Shown piece by piece: positions 12,231-22,465 of a stretch of DNA of 64,000 bases (its first letter is position 1; every line of letters begins with the position of its first letter). A program made the translations under genes and the position numbers. The DNA is from Aporrectodea caliginosa (Eukaryota; Annelida; Clitellata; Crassiclitellata; Lumbricidae), in assembly GCA_020284085.1 (NCBI GenBank), contig JACEVL010000947.1:373653-437652 (forward strand). The letters run 5' to 3'. The notes under the pieces were generated by a model. That model worked only from the letters and a program-made list of their open reading frames with translations. It ran no database searches and had not been told where the DNA came from.

Positions 12231-12705
12231 TCCTTCTCTCGTTTACCTCCTTCTCTCCTCTACCTCCTTCTCTCCTCTACCTCCTTCTCTCCTCTACCTC
12301 CTTCTCTCCTTTACCTCCTTCTCTCCTCTACCTCCATCTCTCCTCTACCTCCTTCTCTCCTCTACCTCCTTCTCTCCTCTACCTCCTTCTCTCCTCTACC
12401 TCCTTCTCTCCTTTACCTCCTTCTCTCCTCTACCTCCTTCTCTCCTCTACCTCCTTCTCTCCTCTACCTCCTTCTCTCCTCTACCTCCTTCTCTCCTCTA
12501 CCTCCTTCTCTCCTCTGCCTCCTTCTCTCCTCTACCTCTTCTCTCCTTTACCTCCTTCTCTCCTCTACCTCCTTCTCTCCTCTACCTCCTTCTCTCCTCT
12601 GCCTCCTTCTCTCCTTTACCTCCTTCTCTCCTCTACCTCCTTCTCTCCTCTACCTCCTTCACTCCTTTACCTCCTTCTCTCCTCTACCTCCTTCTCTGGT
12701 CTCTC
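12228..12705. repeat. 17-bp minisatellite (CTCTCCTCTACCTCCTT)n
   Basis: About 28 head-to-tail copies of a pyrimidine-only 17-bp unit, with occasional changes (TTTACC, CTGCC, CATCTC, and one unit of 15 bp). Copy A has only one or two units at the same place (near 5508-5530), so the array expanded in copy C after duplication. All cytosine and thymine are on the plus strand. Confidence 0.95.
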
Positions 12706-13388
12706 TAGCAACAGGACTCAGATCTTCACTTTACATCTCTGGACAACCTGTCTGACATGACGCAGCGCTCGTGAATAAGTTGGACTATTCGCTTAGCTTT
12801 AGAGTAACGCTTCAGAAATGTGGAGCTTACTCTTGCGATTATGATCTGTTCAACGCGGCTCCTTATAACTCTTTAATCGTTTATGCTGAACGTTAAGAGT
12901 AAAGATTCGAGTCCCGCTGTAGGAAAATTAAAGAGTTCTTAACCAACTAAACGTCGACGCAATCACCCTTTAGACGCTTAACCGTTGACTGTTCATTTAT
13001 CTTCTTGTGGCAGCAGCAAATAAAACAGCCAACAGATATGCGCAATTGTGTCGCACTTCCCAAGGGTCTATAATTAACTCTGCGACTAATCAGCAGTATC
13101 AGAACTTCTGTCGCCGAACAACAAAGCAAAGCTGGATCACAATAGAATGCTTTGCTATTTGGGATTCGGTCTGCTAAGTTTATATAATAATATTATGAGC
13201 AATAATTTTTAGACTCCTCTTTCTGCTTTTCCTGGTAGGCCTATGTCTGTGTGTTTTGTATAATGGACATTCAAGCTTTAATTGGCAAAAGCTTATTGTT
13301 TGGTTTCAACTCGTCTGCGCGTGTCTAGTATTGATGACTGGTATAATATTTGTTTACTATAACAACTGTTATATCACAGGATGTCATA
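12706..13388. other. Spacer with one degenerate SINE-like copy
   Basis: 12755-12845 resembles the dispersed repeat found at 53700-53848, 61800-61875 and (reverse) 17030-17115: a shared core GACGCAGCGCTCGTGAATAA and a tail of GATTAYGAT type. The remaining bases show no gene. Confidence 0.5.
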
Positions 13389-13839
13389 GTAGATTGTAAA
13401 TTGTAAATCGTAAACTCCAAATTTCTAAAGCGTTACTTAAAATCAATCAAACAGTCAAAGAAACTTGATATAGCGCCTCTTAAAGCTATTTACTCATAGG
13501 CGCTCCCAGCCCAACCACGGCTAAAAAGAGTAGTTTTCAGATAGGTATAAAATGCAGGTGAAGAGTTCCTAGTAGAGGTCTGCGGGTAGAGCATTTTTTG
13601 CTACCCGACCCGTACCCGTAACACATGACCGTTACCCGTACCCGTACCCGACCCGTACTCGAAATTACTACCCAACCCGACCCGTATCCGCGGGTATACC
13701 CGTACCCGTACTGTACCCGCCACGTAATTAATAGGACTTCCCATAATTCCAGTCCCTACCAGTCCAATGGTCTTACAAAGCATGTGGTAGTAATAATAAT
13801 GGTCTGAAGATCACAGTGCTGATCACAGCAATAATAATG

Positions 13840-13840
<1 letters not shown>

Positions 13841-13923
<83 letters not shown>
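13841..13923. repeat. (AAT)n-(ATT)n microsatellite
   Basis: AAT repeats switch to ATT repeats near 13895, giving a self-complementary hairpin-prone tract inside the hAT element. Confidence 0.95.
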
Positions 13924-13924
<1 letters not shown>

Positions 13925-13925
<1 letters not shown>

Positions 13926-14135
13926 AACTTTTTTGGGGCTACCCGCAGGAGACAGCACAGTACGCCTCTTTCAGCGTCTTTCAATTTGCACACAATGGTT
14001 CAATAATGTTGCTTTTCATTGCACGCTTGCACAATTGACTGATGAAGATGGTCATTAACTCCAGAACGACAAAACTCTTCCGGATAGTTTCTTAGAACCT
14101 GGGGGATTACACTCACCTCGGGCGATTTAAAAATA
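13925..14135 (+). mobile_element. 3' end of endonuclease-like LINE (fragment)
   Basis: The frame 13936-14058 (GDSTVRLFQRLSICTQWFN, ending DEDGH) matches the extreme C-terminus of the element at 42240-42840. It is followed by the same CCTG-GGGATT-CCTCGGG hairpin at about 14098-14128 and a short AAT tail. It is only a 3' scrap, carried inside the hAT element. Confidence 0.7.
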
Positions 14136-14384
14136 TAATAATAATAACTTTTATGCAGCCAGCCATAACACGGCAGTTTGCAACAAAATACCGCTATTTG
14201 AATAGTTTAAGCATATCTCAGAGGGAAAGTGGTGACAGACTTGGTGTTTCAACTATGCCTAGACTCAACTACCGTAACTGCATCAACCTGTTTTAAAGAA
14301 AACACGGCTGCTGGACTGCCAAGCTCGGCATCAGCAACCTCTGGACTGAAACTGAGAATAATAAATAAATAATGAGGCTGATTT

Positions 14385-15490
14385 CCCGCCTATTTCTATC
14401 ACATCAGTATTATGTAGATTGTTAGAAAAACTTATAGTGCGCCTGTACATCTATCCTATCCTCACTAATCATGTTGAGAACCGTCCCTTTGCTGACCAAT
14501 TCGCCTTCAGGCCTTCTGGTTCTACCTCTGCTGCACTTATAGCTATTACTGACTGTATTCTTAACTCGCTTAAATCTGAACCTTATGTCCGCCTTATTTC
14601 TCTAGATTTCTCCAAGGCCTTTGATACAGTTAGGCACTCTTACTTGGCCGATCAACTGGCCTCTCTACCTATACCTGTTAATATCTTCAACTGGATTCTC
14701 TCCCTCTTGAGCAATCGTAGTCATTGCACCAAGTTCCGAGGCGTGATCTCTTCCTTGGCTCACATCAATGCTAGTATTATACAGGGTTCTCGCATGGGCC
14801 CAGCAAACTTCTTAGTGGCCATCTCTGGTCTAAAACCTCTCTACAGCTTCAATTATATCTTCAAATATGCTGATGATTGCTATCTTTTGATCTTGGCTTC
14901 TAATATCTCCACCACGGATGCAGAATTAGATCACATTAGTGCCTGGGCTCGCAAATGCAATCTCCACCTAAACCATTCTAAATCTAACGAAATTATTTTG
15001 ACCAGACCAAATGTGAATCTTGAACAAGGTCCTCCAATTATACGTGGTATAAAAAGGGTCATATCCCTGAATATATTGGGTATCGAGATTTCCGCAAAGT
15101 TCGGTTTTTCCTCCCATATCCAAAAGATTTGTGTACGGGCCAAGCAATCTCTCCACGTCCATCGTATTTTAATCTCGCAAGGGCTCTTTGGAGTCAGGCT
15201 TTATGATGTGGTCCGGTCCACCACTGTCAACCGAATGCTTTATTGTTCCCAAGTGTGGTGGGGCTTCGCCAGCAAACAGGAACGTGACTCTCTAAGTGCT
15301 GTGGTCCGCAAGCTAGTACGCTTTGGCTTCCTACCCAAATCTTTCCCTACTTTTGAGGAACTCTGTAAAAAAGCCGATCAAGACCTTTTTAGAAATATCT
15401 TAAACTAGCAATTTTTACCCGGCGTTCGCCCGGGTTTTCCCCAGGCGTAATTTTTAACGGCTGCAAATAAAGGCTACTTACTTACTATAT
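14385..15490 (+). pseudogene. 5'-truncated LINE reverse transcriptase inside hAT element
   Basis: The open frame starts mid-domain (PPISITSVLCRLLEKL at about 14390) and runs to a stop at 15408. It keeps RT motifs: SLDFSKAFDTVRH (residues 61-73 from the Met at 14419), the turn IIQGSRMGP (120-128), and catalytic YADD (150-153). The C-terminal region VWWGFASKQERDSL is typical of Jockey/CR1-group LINEs. The first RT motifs, the endonuclease and ORF1 are missing. The 3' UTR has a CCCGG/CCGGG hairpin and ends in a (TTAC)n tail near 15475-15485. It is a dead copy despite the long open frame. Confidence 0.85.
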
Positions 15491-16330
15491 TTGCTGATGG
15501 GCTTCAAATATTTAAAAAATGTCCATATATCTGAATGGAAACGATATTTAGAGGTGAACATAGTTGCTTTGCCCGTGTACTGCACGGGTTATCTCTACCT
15601 TATAATTATAGGCAATATTATTATTTTGTTCCCCGTTCTTTACGGTTTATCTCTACCTGAAATAGGCGTATTATTTTGTTCCCCGTACTACACGGGTTAT
15701 TTCTAAATTATAATAGGCGTATTATTTGCCGTTGGCCAGCGTGACGTAAGATTGCATATTTAGCCGCGTGACGTAATTTAAGATTGCATATTAATTTTAG
15801 TGACGTGGACAAATGGGCATGCTTATAATGTCCATAAATCGGAATTGAAAGCAAATTATGAGCTGAAAGTAATTGGGATGAGATAGAAATTCGAATAGCT
15901 AAAGTAAGTTTCGAGTTGCTTTGACCTAGAAAATCGGCAATGGCCGTGGTTGCAAAAAATGTGAGCTTAGTGTAATTAGGTCACCAAATCTGTAAATGGT
16001 TGCGCTGACCTAGAAATTCGCCCGTGGCGACTTCTGATTGGTTGCTAGATGCTCCGTGTGACGTAAGATTGCTTATTAAGCATGCGTGACGTGAACAAAT
16101 GGCCTTACTATGGGCGGTATTGAAATAAGCTCGCTGAAAAGTTAAATTTAAAATGGCCATATATCGGCGTTTAAATAAAATTGCGAACTGAAAATAGTCG
16201 CGTTGACCTAGACGTTGCGTAATAATGCTTTGTAAATTTTTTCAACTCGCTAAACCGTTCCGTTTCGGAGCCTTTAGCCGGACAGCGATGCATTGCAAAT
16301 ATACATACATACATACGGAAGGACAAACTT
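15491..16330. other. Unclassified repeat-like interior of hAT element
   Basis: Contains three spaced units built on CCCGT-ACTGCACGGGTTAT followed by TCTCTACCT or a variant (15570-15700), and several GTGACGTAAGATTGC motifs (15740-16080). It ends in a CATA run (16300-16315). No open gene. It looks like non-coding transposon sequence, perhaps an older insertion. Confidence 0.45.
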
Positions 16331-16339
16331 TAAGAATTA

Positions 16340-16640
16340 TATATCTTAAATAATCCTGGACATATCCTTCATTACCTACTACCCCTGTCCTATATACTGG
16401 TCATGATCTGCGCCCACGCTCACATAACCGTGTTCTTTCTAGATTTGATTCCCTCACCAGGCGCGGTTTCCTGGCTAGGATGTTGTACAGCTAGGCCATA
16501 GTGTTTTTAGTTTTACTATTAACTAACTTTTTCCGCTTCTATTCGATGACTTTGTATAACTTTGTATGTACAGCGCCGTGCGTTTGCCAGCGTTTAATAA
16601 AGAACACACTTACTTACTTACTTACATATGTAAAAACACT
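16340..16640 (+). mobile_element. LINE 3' end fragment with (TTAC)n tail
   Basis: A degenerate C-terminal stretch (residues like GHDLRPRSHNRV, then RGFLARMLYS) near 16390-16490 is followed by CAGCGCCGTGCGTTTGCCAG and a CTTA/TTAC run at 16610-16626. It is similar in kind to the RT fragment at 14385-15490 and is also nested in the hAT element. Confidence 0.6.
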
Positions 16641-17115
16641 ACGATCGGATTGTGCTAATGGAAACAAGCTATTTTGTAACTGTAAATTGAGCATCTATAA
16701 ATGAATATCAAGCTCACTAAGGCGCACGGACATAGGTTAACACAAGGATATGATACTTAGACAGGAAACCGCCTGTTATAGTAAGTCTCTGAAGGTGCAA
16801 GACTCACAATTACATGTAACCCCAAAACTTCAGTTCGTTACGGGTAAAACCGGGTATACCCGTACCCGTAATGCTCCTACCCGTACCCGACCCGACCCGT
16901 AAAATGTCTACCCGACCCGTACCCGACCCGCGGGTACGGGTCGAGTACGGGTAAACCCGCGGGTACGGGTATACCCGCAGACCCCTAGTTCCTAGGTAGG
17001 AGACGGAGCTCTAGAGGAAGCCCATTCAAATTTTATCAGAACAGATTTTTAAAGCTAAACGCAGAGGCACCAGTTTAATCATGAGCGCTGCGTCGCGTCA
17101 GAGGGGTTATCCGGA

Positions 17116-17871
17116 GATACCAAGTGAAGGTTCAAGTCTGTTTGCCAGAAGATGACAGTCAGTACAGTTAAGGTGATATTTGCAGGACTTGGCGATTGTT
17201 GGCACTCCGTAAATACGAAGCCCTGAACCCATTATATTCTTTAAACTGAAATCGCTTAGATGTGGCTCACTGATTATGTGCGGCGTTCTCCGGGGCAGGT
17301 AACTTTCGACGCGATCAGGTGATCACTGGCGGCGCCCCACCGACAACAAGCATATGCACATTTTCCCGTTTTAGTTTGACTGTTTTTCTATTATCGGCCG
17401 CTTTAGACTAGAAGCACTTTACGAATAGGCTCAAACACGTTAGGTAAAAATTTAATTAAGGAGATTTTATCAGAAGAGATTTTGGTGGAGTCTATGAATT
17501 ACGTGTTGCCTCACGAAATTGATTAAATATATCCTATGCCAACAACTCTAATTTATTACAATAGTAGCATTCATATTTCAATCAAAGTTTATGTGTGGAA
17601 GATTGATGTTTCATCAAACTTGATGAAGGACGCCCTGCTGAACGCTTGTCATTGCGTTGTTTTGTTCCCTTAGCGACTGTGCGCTCAACAGAGTCTCCTT
17701 TAATATGCAGGGGCTTCACTGACAATAAGCCGATCAATATAATAGCACGCAACAACCGAAAAAACAAGCTACGATCTCGGGCCATTTCTGGCCCCCGACG
17801 ATATATTTCTAGCCCCGCGGAGCCTTGCCTAAAGGCTATGCATTTGAGAATAAAAGTTCAAATGGTGAAAT
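17116..17871. other. Arm sequence without supported gene
   Basis: Matches the right arm at about 61040-61800. Short frames near 17580-17910 are broken differently in the two arms, so I do not call a gene. It may be the interior of the decayed hAT copy whose end lies near 18585. Confidence 0.4.
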
Positions 17872-18309
17872 GTGACGCCAGAGGTCAAAACACGTCACAT
17901 GTCGGTTTCTGACTTTTTTTATTCAGTCATATTCTACAATTAATTTGCTTCAAAATACTTTTACAGAATGAAAATATCTTTTTTCTAACTGAAGTTATGC
18001 GCGTTTGATTCTTTCATTGGTATATAGTGAAAAAATTGAATAAAAAGTTTCTGAATGTTCGTGTCATGAAATTTTTCCGCAACCATTAATTGATTATTCT
18101 GCAATTTTTCTGGGCAATAGCGGGCTATATTCTGCATCAAATAAAGCAAACAGCATCAAAATCGGATTACTACTTTGCAAATTATGGCAAATTTACAGGC
18201 AACTGCTGAATTGAAGAATATTCTATAAGTTTGACCCCTCTCGCCTATTTCAGCTTCTAGCTCAATATCTAGGAAGCGACAAGCGACGGGTTTTGACCCC
18301 TGGCGTCAC
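17872..18309 (+). mobile_element. MITE with GTGACGCCAG termini, 438 bp
   Basis: The ends are inverted repeats: GTGACGCCAGAGGTCAAAAC at the left and GTGACGCCAGGGGTCAAAAC reversed at the right. Flanks suggest a short duplication of AAATG. The right arm has contiguous sequence without the element near 61035-61055. No coding sequence inside. Confidence 0.85.
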
Positions 18310-18439
18310 AAATGTGTCACGGTTAATTCTTAATGAGTTTTGTGTGATGTTTATGACTGACAATGAAGATTAAAATTAAGATTTTAAAGCCTAATTCCGA
18401 ATGTTTGTATGCTTAAAAATGCACAATTTAACATTTAGT

Positions 18440-18585
18440 CTTGCAATAAATTTCTGGGGGACGGGCTAACCGTTCCCCCTCCCATATCCCTACACGCATT
18501 TTGCTTAGGCGCCTTCGGCATCCTGGCCCGCCACTTGCTGGAAAATATTGTCACTGGCCCGCCATTAAAGAAGGTGTGACACCTC
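18440..18585 (-). mobile_element. Decayed hAT-like end, left arm
   Basis: Reversed, this begins CAGAGGTGTCACACC and continues GGCGGGCCAGTGACAATATT, a layout known from hAT elements with CAGAGGTGTCA-type ends. The same sequence is at 60769-60900 in the right arm, so it predates the duplication. The other terminus was not located. Confidence 0.5.
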
Positions 18586-18808
18586 TGATATACGTAGAGT
18601 GATTTGCAAAGGCGGCTTTAGAGCTAGGTGAGTCTATTGGCGATTCTCTTTAACCTTTACCCTGTCAACATTTCAATGGGCATTAGATGGGACCCACATG
18701 GGCTCAATATATGGTCCAATATGGTCCACATGTGGGCGCACTCGCAGAGAAATTCTTTTCAAACCGTATTGTTTGGATAAAGGACGAGTAGCCTAGAAGG
18801 ATCTTCAA

Positions 18809-19005
18809 ATCAAATCAAATCAAAACTTTTTTATTGAAGCCAAATCAAATCATGCACAGAACATTTCAACATGTAATAACGAGATTGGCCGCAAGAGGAG
18901 TCCCAAAAGGGATCAAGATCCCGCTAACTAGGGACACCTATAATATCATTTCCAAAGTCTTAATTAGTGACAGCACAGCCAAAGCCTTGACAACAGACAA
19001 CAAAA
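18809..19005 (-). mobile_element. 5'-truncated LINE 3' UTR copy
   Basis: Flanked by GATCTTCAA at 18800-18808 and 19006-19014 (target duplication). The plus-strand left side is an ATCAA-type tail, then TTTTTTATTGAAGC. The body resembles the 3' UTR of the LINE at 54410-60010 (shared block CCCAAAAGGG followed by CCCGC). The right arm lacks it, so it is a post-duplication retroposition of the same LINE family. Confidence 0.8.
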
Positions 19006-19104
19006 GATCTTCAATAATAGTAGGCATATACATGTATGCTGACTAACAAGTGTAATTGGCTCATTTCGATTACATGCATGTCTCTCTTTTAGCATTCTCT
19101 CCAA

Positions 19105-19490
19105 GTGAGACGCAATAGTGCAGCGGTATATTCTGTGCCTTGTAACCGGAAAGTCGAAGGTTCGAATCTGCGTAAAGCCACTGCGTAGCGACCTTGGACA
19201 AGCTGCTAACCCATAATTGTCTGCGATGAAGGCACCGAAGCACATGTGGGCGTACTCGCACCTCACTCGTCTCATCCCCAGGTGGCATAAAAGCCAATGG
19301 ACCTGTCTTCGGATAGAGAACTCATCACCAGCAGCAGCATTCTCTTCAAGACTGTGTTTTAACAGCAGCATGATCCCTCTTGTTTTTATGAGGCATCAAA
19401 CCTTAGTGCAACGATTTAGTCGAGCCTAGAACATAAAGCTCACCGCTGAGTGAACAGTGTTCGGGGAGGGGTTCTGACAAGTGGGGTTCG
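19105..19490 (+). repeat. tRNA-derived SINE, left-arm copy
   Basis: Starts GACGCAATAGTGCAGCGGTA (A-box-like) with GAAGGTTCGAATCT (B-box-like) about 45 bases later. The body is shared, reversed, with 60090-60470 of the right arm. It predates the duplication. Confidence 0.75.
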
Positions 19491-19535
19491 TTCCATAAAG
19501 GATCTCTTGAATATAAAAAAAACAGTTGGCGTAAG

Positions 19536-20130
19536 TTATGTAGATTTATTTGATCCATGTGTTTAAGTAAAAATAAAAGTAAATTTTTCCAAGGGAAACT
19601 TATCTAATGCAAAAGTAGTCTCTAGGCTACAGATCATGGGGGAATGCCAGCCTTTCTTTTCTAGCTTTTAACATTATTACCAACGCCTGTATGAAAACAC
19701 AGTACGTGAACTGCATGTTGCCTTCCCATAGTCAAGGCAGTCCCAAGCCTGGATGAAGGAGGAGGGCGACGCTAATGGTCTATGTTACTACACAGTGTCG
19801 TTAAACAGAAATACCTAACAGTTTCTGATACACACACGCGTCTCAGGAACCGAGTACGTTGCTGCACCTTAGGAACTTTTTGGCGCTCCTACACTATCGG
19901 CAATCTACACTGCCAGCATACACACCGACACTCCGACAGTTGATGGGACTCACATTGGTCACAGGCCTAGTATATGATACCATGACGGCAGCAACAACAA
20001 ACTATAAGTGCGTACAGTGTTAAACACAGCAGTTGACATAGACTCCTGTATACTTGTCCTAAAGCTGTTTCTGAAAAAGAAACTTTATCCCAAACGGACG
20101 GTCACGAAACTATAGACTATAATTGTGTAG
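19536..20130. other. Left-arm-only stretch, no gene seen
   Basis: About 580 bases have no counterpart in the right arm, where GATTTATTTGAT joins directly to GGCAATCGAC (about 60025-60045, reversed). I found no clear terminal repeats, so it may be an insertion here or a deletion there. Confidence 0.5.
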
Positions 20131-20307
20131 TGAAATGCAGGCAAGCGACGACTATGAATACTAGATTTAAATGTAGATTTAGCATATATTTAATTGTTTT
20201 GTTTTTGTTTGAACATTTGCTTAACTTTAAACTACGTTTTTTTTATTAATGTTCAATAATGCTTGCAAAGAGCAAGGACGTACAGTAGGTTATTAGAGTA
20301 TACCACT

Positions 20308-20483
20308 CATTGGCGTAGCCAGGAAAATATTTCGGAGGGGGTTTAAGATATCGGAGGGTCCTTTGGAGATGGTCGCAAAAGTTAAGGTTTTTTTGTATTT
20401 GGCATGTAAAAGCACATACAAAATTTCTCGGAAACTTATTTAGGGTGTTTGAACTCGTGAAACTCTCCCTAAATACGCCCATG
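20308..20483 (+). mobile_element. MITE with CATTGGCGTA termini, 176 bp
   Basis: Left end CATTGGCGTAGCCAGG; right end reversed CATGGGCGTATTTAGG. It is flanked by ATACCACT (20300-20307) and CTACCACT (20484-20491), an 8-bp duplication with one change. The right arm has the single site (GGAGTGGTAGTC near 54271). The 8-bp duplication suggests hAT type. Confidence 0.85.
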
Positions 20484-20625
20484 CTACCACTCCTGTCGTA
20501 CAATTAGACAGAGAGAGGGAGACGTGAAGGACGGACGATGGGTGGACAAAGATTGTCGTTGGGGTAGAGATGGATGATTGACAGGTGGAGGAAAATAAAT
20601 GAGCGGGGTAATGAGAGAGGTTAAG

Positions 20626-20854
20626 AGCACAGGGAAATCCTACCTCCCTCATCCTGCATGGCAGGGACTAGGGTTGGGTAGCCGGCTCGCAGCAATCTCC
20701 AAAAGCAGCTCTAAGAATGGACTAAAACAGAAGCTAACAGTGAAACACTTTTTGTACATATGCTGTTAGAGACAAACATTTTATTTCTTGTATACTGTGT
20801 AAGGGGGCCATCATCTTAGTCGTGAGTGCTCCCCAAACTCTAATAAACAACAAC
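20626..20854 (+). mobile_element. Retroposed 3' fragment with 10-bp target duplication
   Basis: Bounded by AGAGGTTAAG at 20616-20625 and 20855-20864. The insert ends AATAAACAACAAC and contains TACCTCCCTCATCCTGCATG. The right arm shows the unfilled site (reversed, near 54138). Length and tail fit a 5'-truncated LINE or SINE. Confidence 0.8.
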
Positions 20855-20935
20855 AGAGGTTAAGACGGAACGAAGAGAGGGAAAGGGAATTCGCAAAATG
20901 ACAGTCAAGCGGGCAACATAGGAAAGCCGACGACA

Positions 20936-20974
20936 CAACACGTTTACTCGAGATGCACTCGAGTAAACGTGTTG
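20936..20974. repeat. Perfect 17-bp hairpin
   Basis: CAACACGTTTACTCGAG and its exact reverse complement are separated by five bases (ATGCA). Confidence 0.9.
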
Positions 20975-21107
20975 ACCACGCATTGTCTTTGGCCGAAGCA
21001 AATCACAGACTCTAAGTTATGTTATGATGTGGCTGTTGCAAATAAGCTTACGCTGCATAGGTTTAACAAATACATAAATATCCAAAGACGACTCGTTTTC
21101 TTCGCGA

Positions 21108-21360
21108 GACTTGTCCCTTTGGGGTGCCTATTGCTCCCACATCACTTTACTTTGTTAGCTTTTTTTGTAACTCATGTTGACCTTCTGTTTAATTGGTTAT
21201 ATTTTTCTTTGATCATTTATCTTCTTCATTACTCAAACATGTTGTACCTTTTAACTGTGCTAGAATTGTGTTTAATCGTTTATGTTTGTTGTGTTGTCTC
21301 TTAGCTTTTCGTTGGGAACAATATATTGAATTGAATTGAAATTGAATTGAATTGAATTGA
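21108..21360 (+). mobile_element. Retroposed fragment with (TTGAA)n tail
   Basis: Left-arm-only insert ending in GAATTGAATTGAAATTGAAT-type repeats (21330-21360). The right arm joins the flanking sequence directly (about 53575-53600). Its small open frame is not conserved elsewhere in the window. Confidence 0.65.
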
Positions 21361-22017
21361 GATAACAACGATTACCCACGCGCTATACAAGGCCTAAGTC
21401 CCTCTAAGATTAAGCCGTCGAACTTTAGCAGCGGTCGCCAACAAGATCCTGGAAGAATCGCGCCGACCTCAACGATCAGCTTTTCCATTGACTCAGTGAA
21501 TTCTTCCCCACATTCTGCACAGCTTTTGTCAAGGTTTCAAGTTCTAAGGATTTCAGTTTGGACTTAAGCTTACCACATTTTGACCTTACATGGGTAACTT
21601 TCAATGCATCAGCGTCCATTGACTTTGTCTTTGCCTATGACCTCTTAACAGACAGCCACTCCATGCACTAGAGTAGACTGCCAAAATAGTAAATTCCTAC
21701 ACTATCCCAGCATGGGCAGGCTGAGTAATTTAGAATGCAGAGGTCCGCCAATCCATTAAAACCACATTCAGTGAGCTCACAGCTAGCCAACATTTGCCAC
21801 TCGTGTCACTCTGACGGCTGGCCATAGAGCCAATGAATGTGGTTGTAGTCGTGGTGTCATTGGCCCATTTTTTATGTGGCCTTCAACTTATCTTCCAAAA
21901 TGTGACTGAAGGGCCGCTGCGGGCTTGACCACGTTGGCCCACTTGTATGCAGCATACAGCTGACCTTTAGAAGCGCGGCCATTAAGCTGCTATAGGCTTG
22001 CCCACACCTGATCGATT
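21361..22017. other. Arm sequence without gene
   Basis: 21361-21760 matches 52735-53640 of the right arm. 21761-22017 is missing from the right arm together with most of the following SINE, consistent with a deletion there. No coding signal. Confidence 0.5.
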
Positions 22018-22113
22018 ATGTATGCATGCATGTATGTATGTATGTATGTATGTATGCATGTATGTATGTATGTATGTGTATGTATGTATGTATGTATGTA
22101 TAAAATATGTATG

Positions 22114-22144
<31 letters not shown>

Positions 22145-22188
22145 AACATGTATGTATGTACGTACGTATGCATAGTATAATAAATATA

Positions 22189-22219
<31 letters not shown>

Positions 22220-22254
22220 TGCAATGGCAATATGTATGTATGTATGTATGTATG
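22018..22254. repeat. (TATG)n microsatellite, SINE tail
   Basis: TATG/CATG units broken into four blocks. It directly follows the 3' end of the reversed SINE at 22255-22465 and is best read as its expanded tail. The TYIH- and VCMY-type frames it produces are not genes. Confidence 0.95.
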
Positions 22255-22465
22255 CATGAGCACTTGTTATAGCGCCCTTCAAGATTTCTACTCAGGCACT
22301 CTCGACTACAGCGCGGACACTGAATCGGAGTTTCACGCCGCCGGCGCATGAGCAATTGCAGTGAAGGACTTGCCCAGGGTCCCTACGCGGCGGCTTGAGG
22401 TGGATTCGAATCCGCAACCCTCCGGCTGCAAGGCACCGAACACACCCCTACACCATAGGTGCCCC
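22255..22465 (-). repeat. tRNA-derived SINE with CATA tail, left arm
   Basis: Reversed, it begins GGGGGCACCTATGGTGTAGG (A box) and has GGTTGCGGATTCGAATCC (B box). It ends GAAGGGCGCTATAACAAGTG before the tetranucleotide tail. The head alone survives at 52678-52738 and the 3' part at 53870-54010 in the right arm. Confidence 0.85.

Larger units (their letters stand above)
13573..16987 (+). mobile_element. hAT-type non-autonomous DNA transposon, 3.4 kb, composite
   Basis: Flanked by a perfect 8-bp target duplication GTTCCTAG (13565-13572 and 16988-16995). Terminal inverted repeats are TAGAGGTCTGCGGGTA (left) and TAGGGGTCTGCGGGTA (right, reversed). Dense subterminal ACCCG-type repeats lie at 13600-13720 and 16845-16980. 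The right arm carries the empty site (single GTTCCTAG, reversed, near 61940), so insertion followed the duplication. An 8-bp duplication and TAG-type ends fit the hAT superfamily. No transposase was found; the interior holds two LINE pieces, a LINE C-terminal scrap and microsatellites. Confidence 0.9.

Noticed and set aside
12230..12705. CRISPR-like array
   Set aside because: Head-to-tail identical units without spacers; it is a minisatellite in an animal genome.
21982..22355. Frames of repeated THTYI or VCMY residues
   Set aside because: They come from the TATG tail of a SINE.
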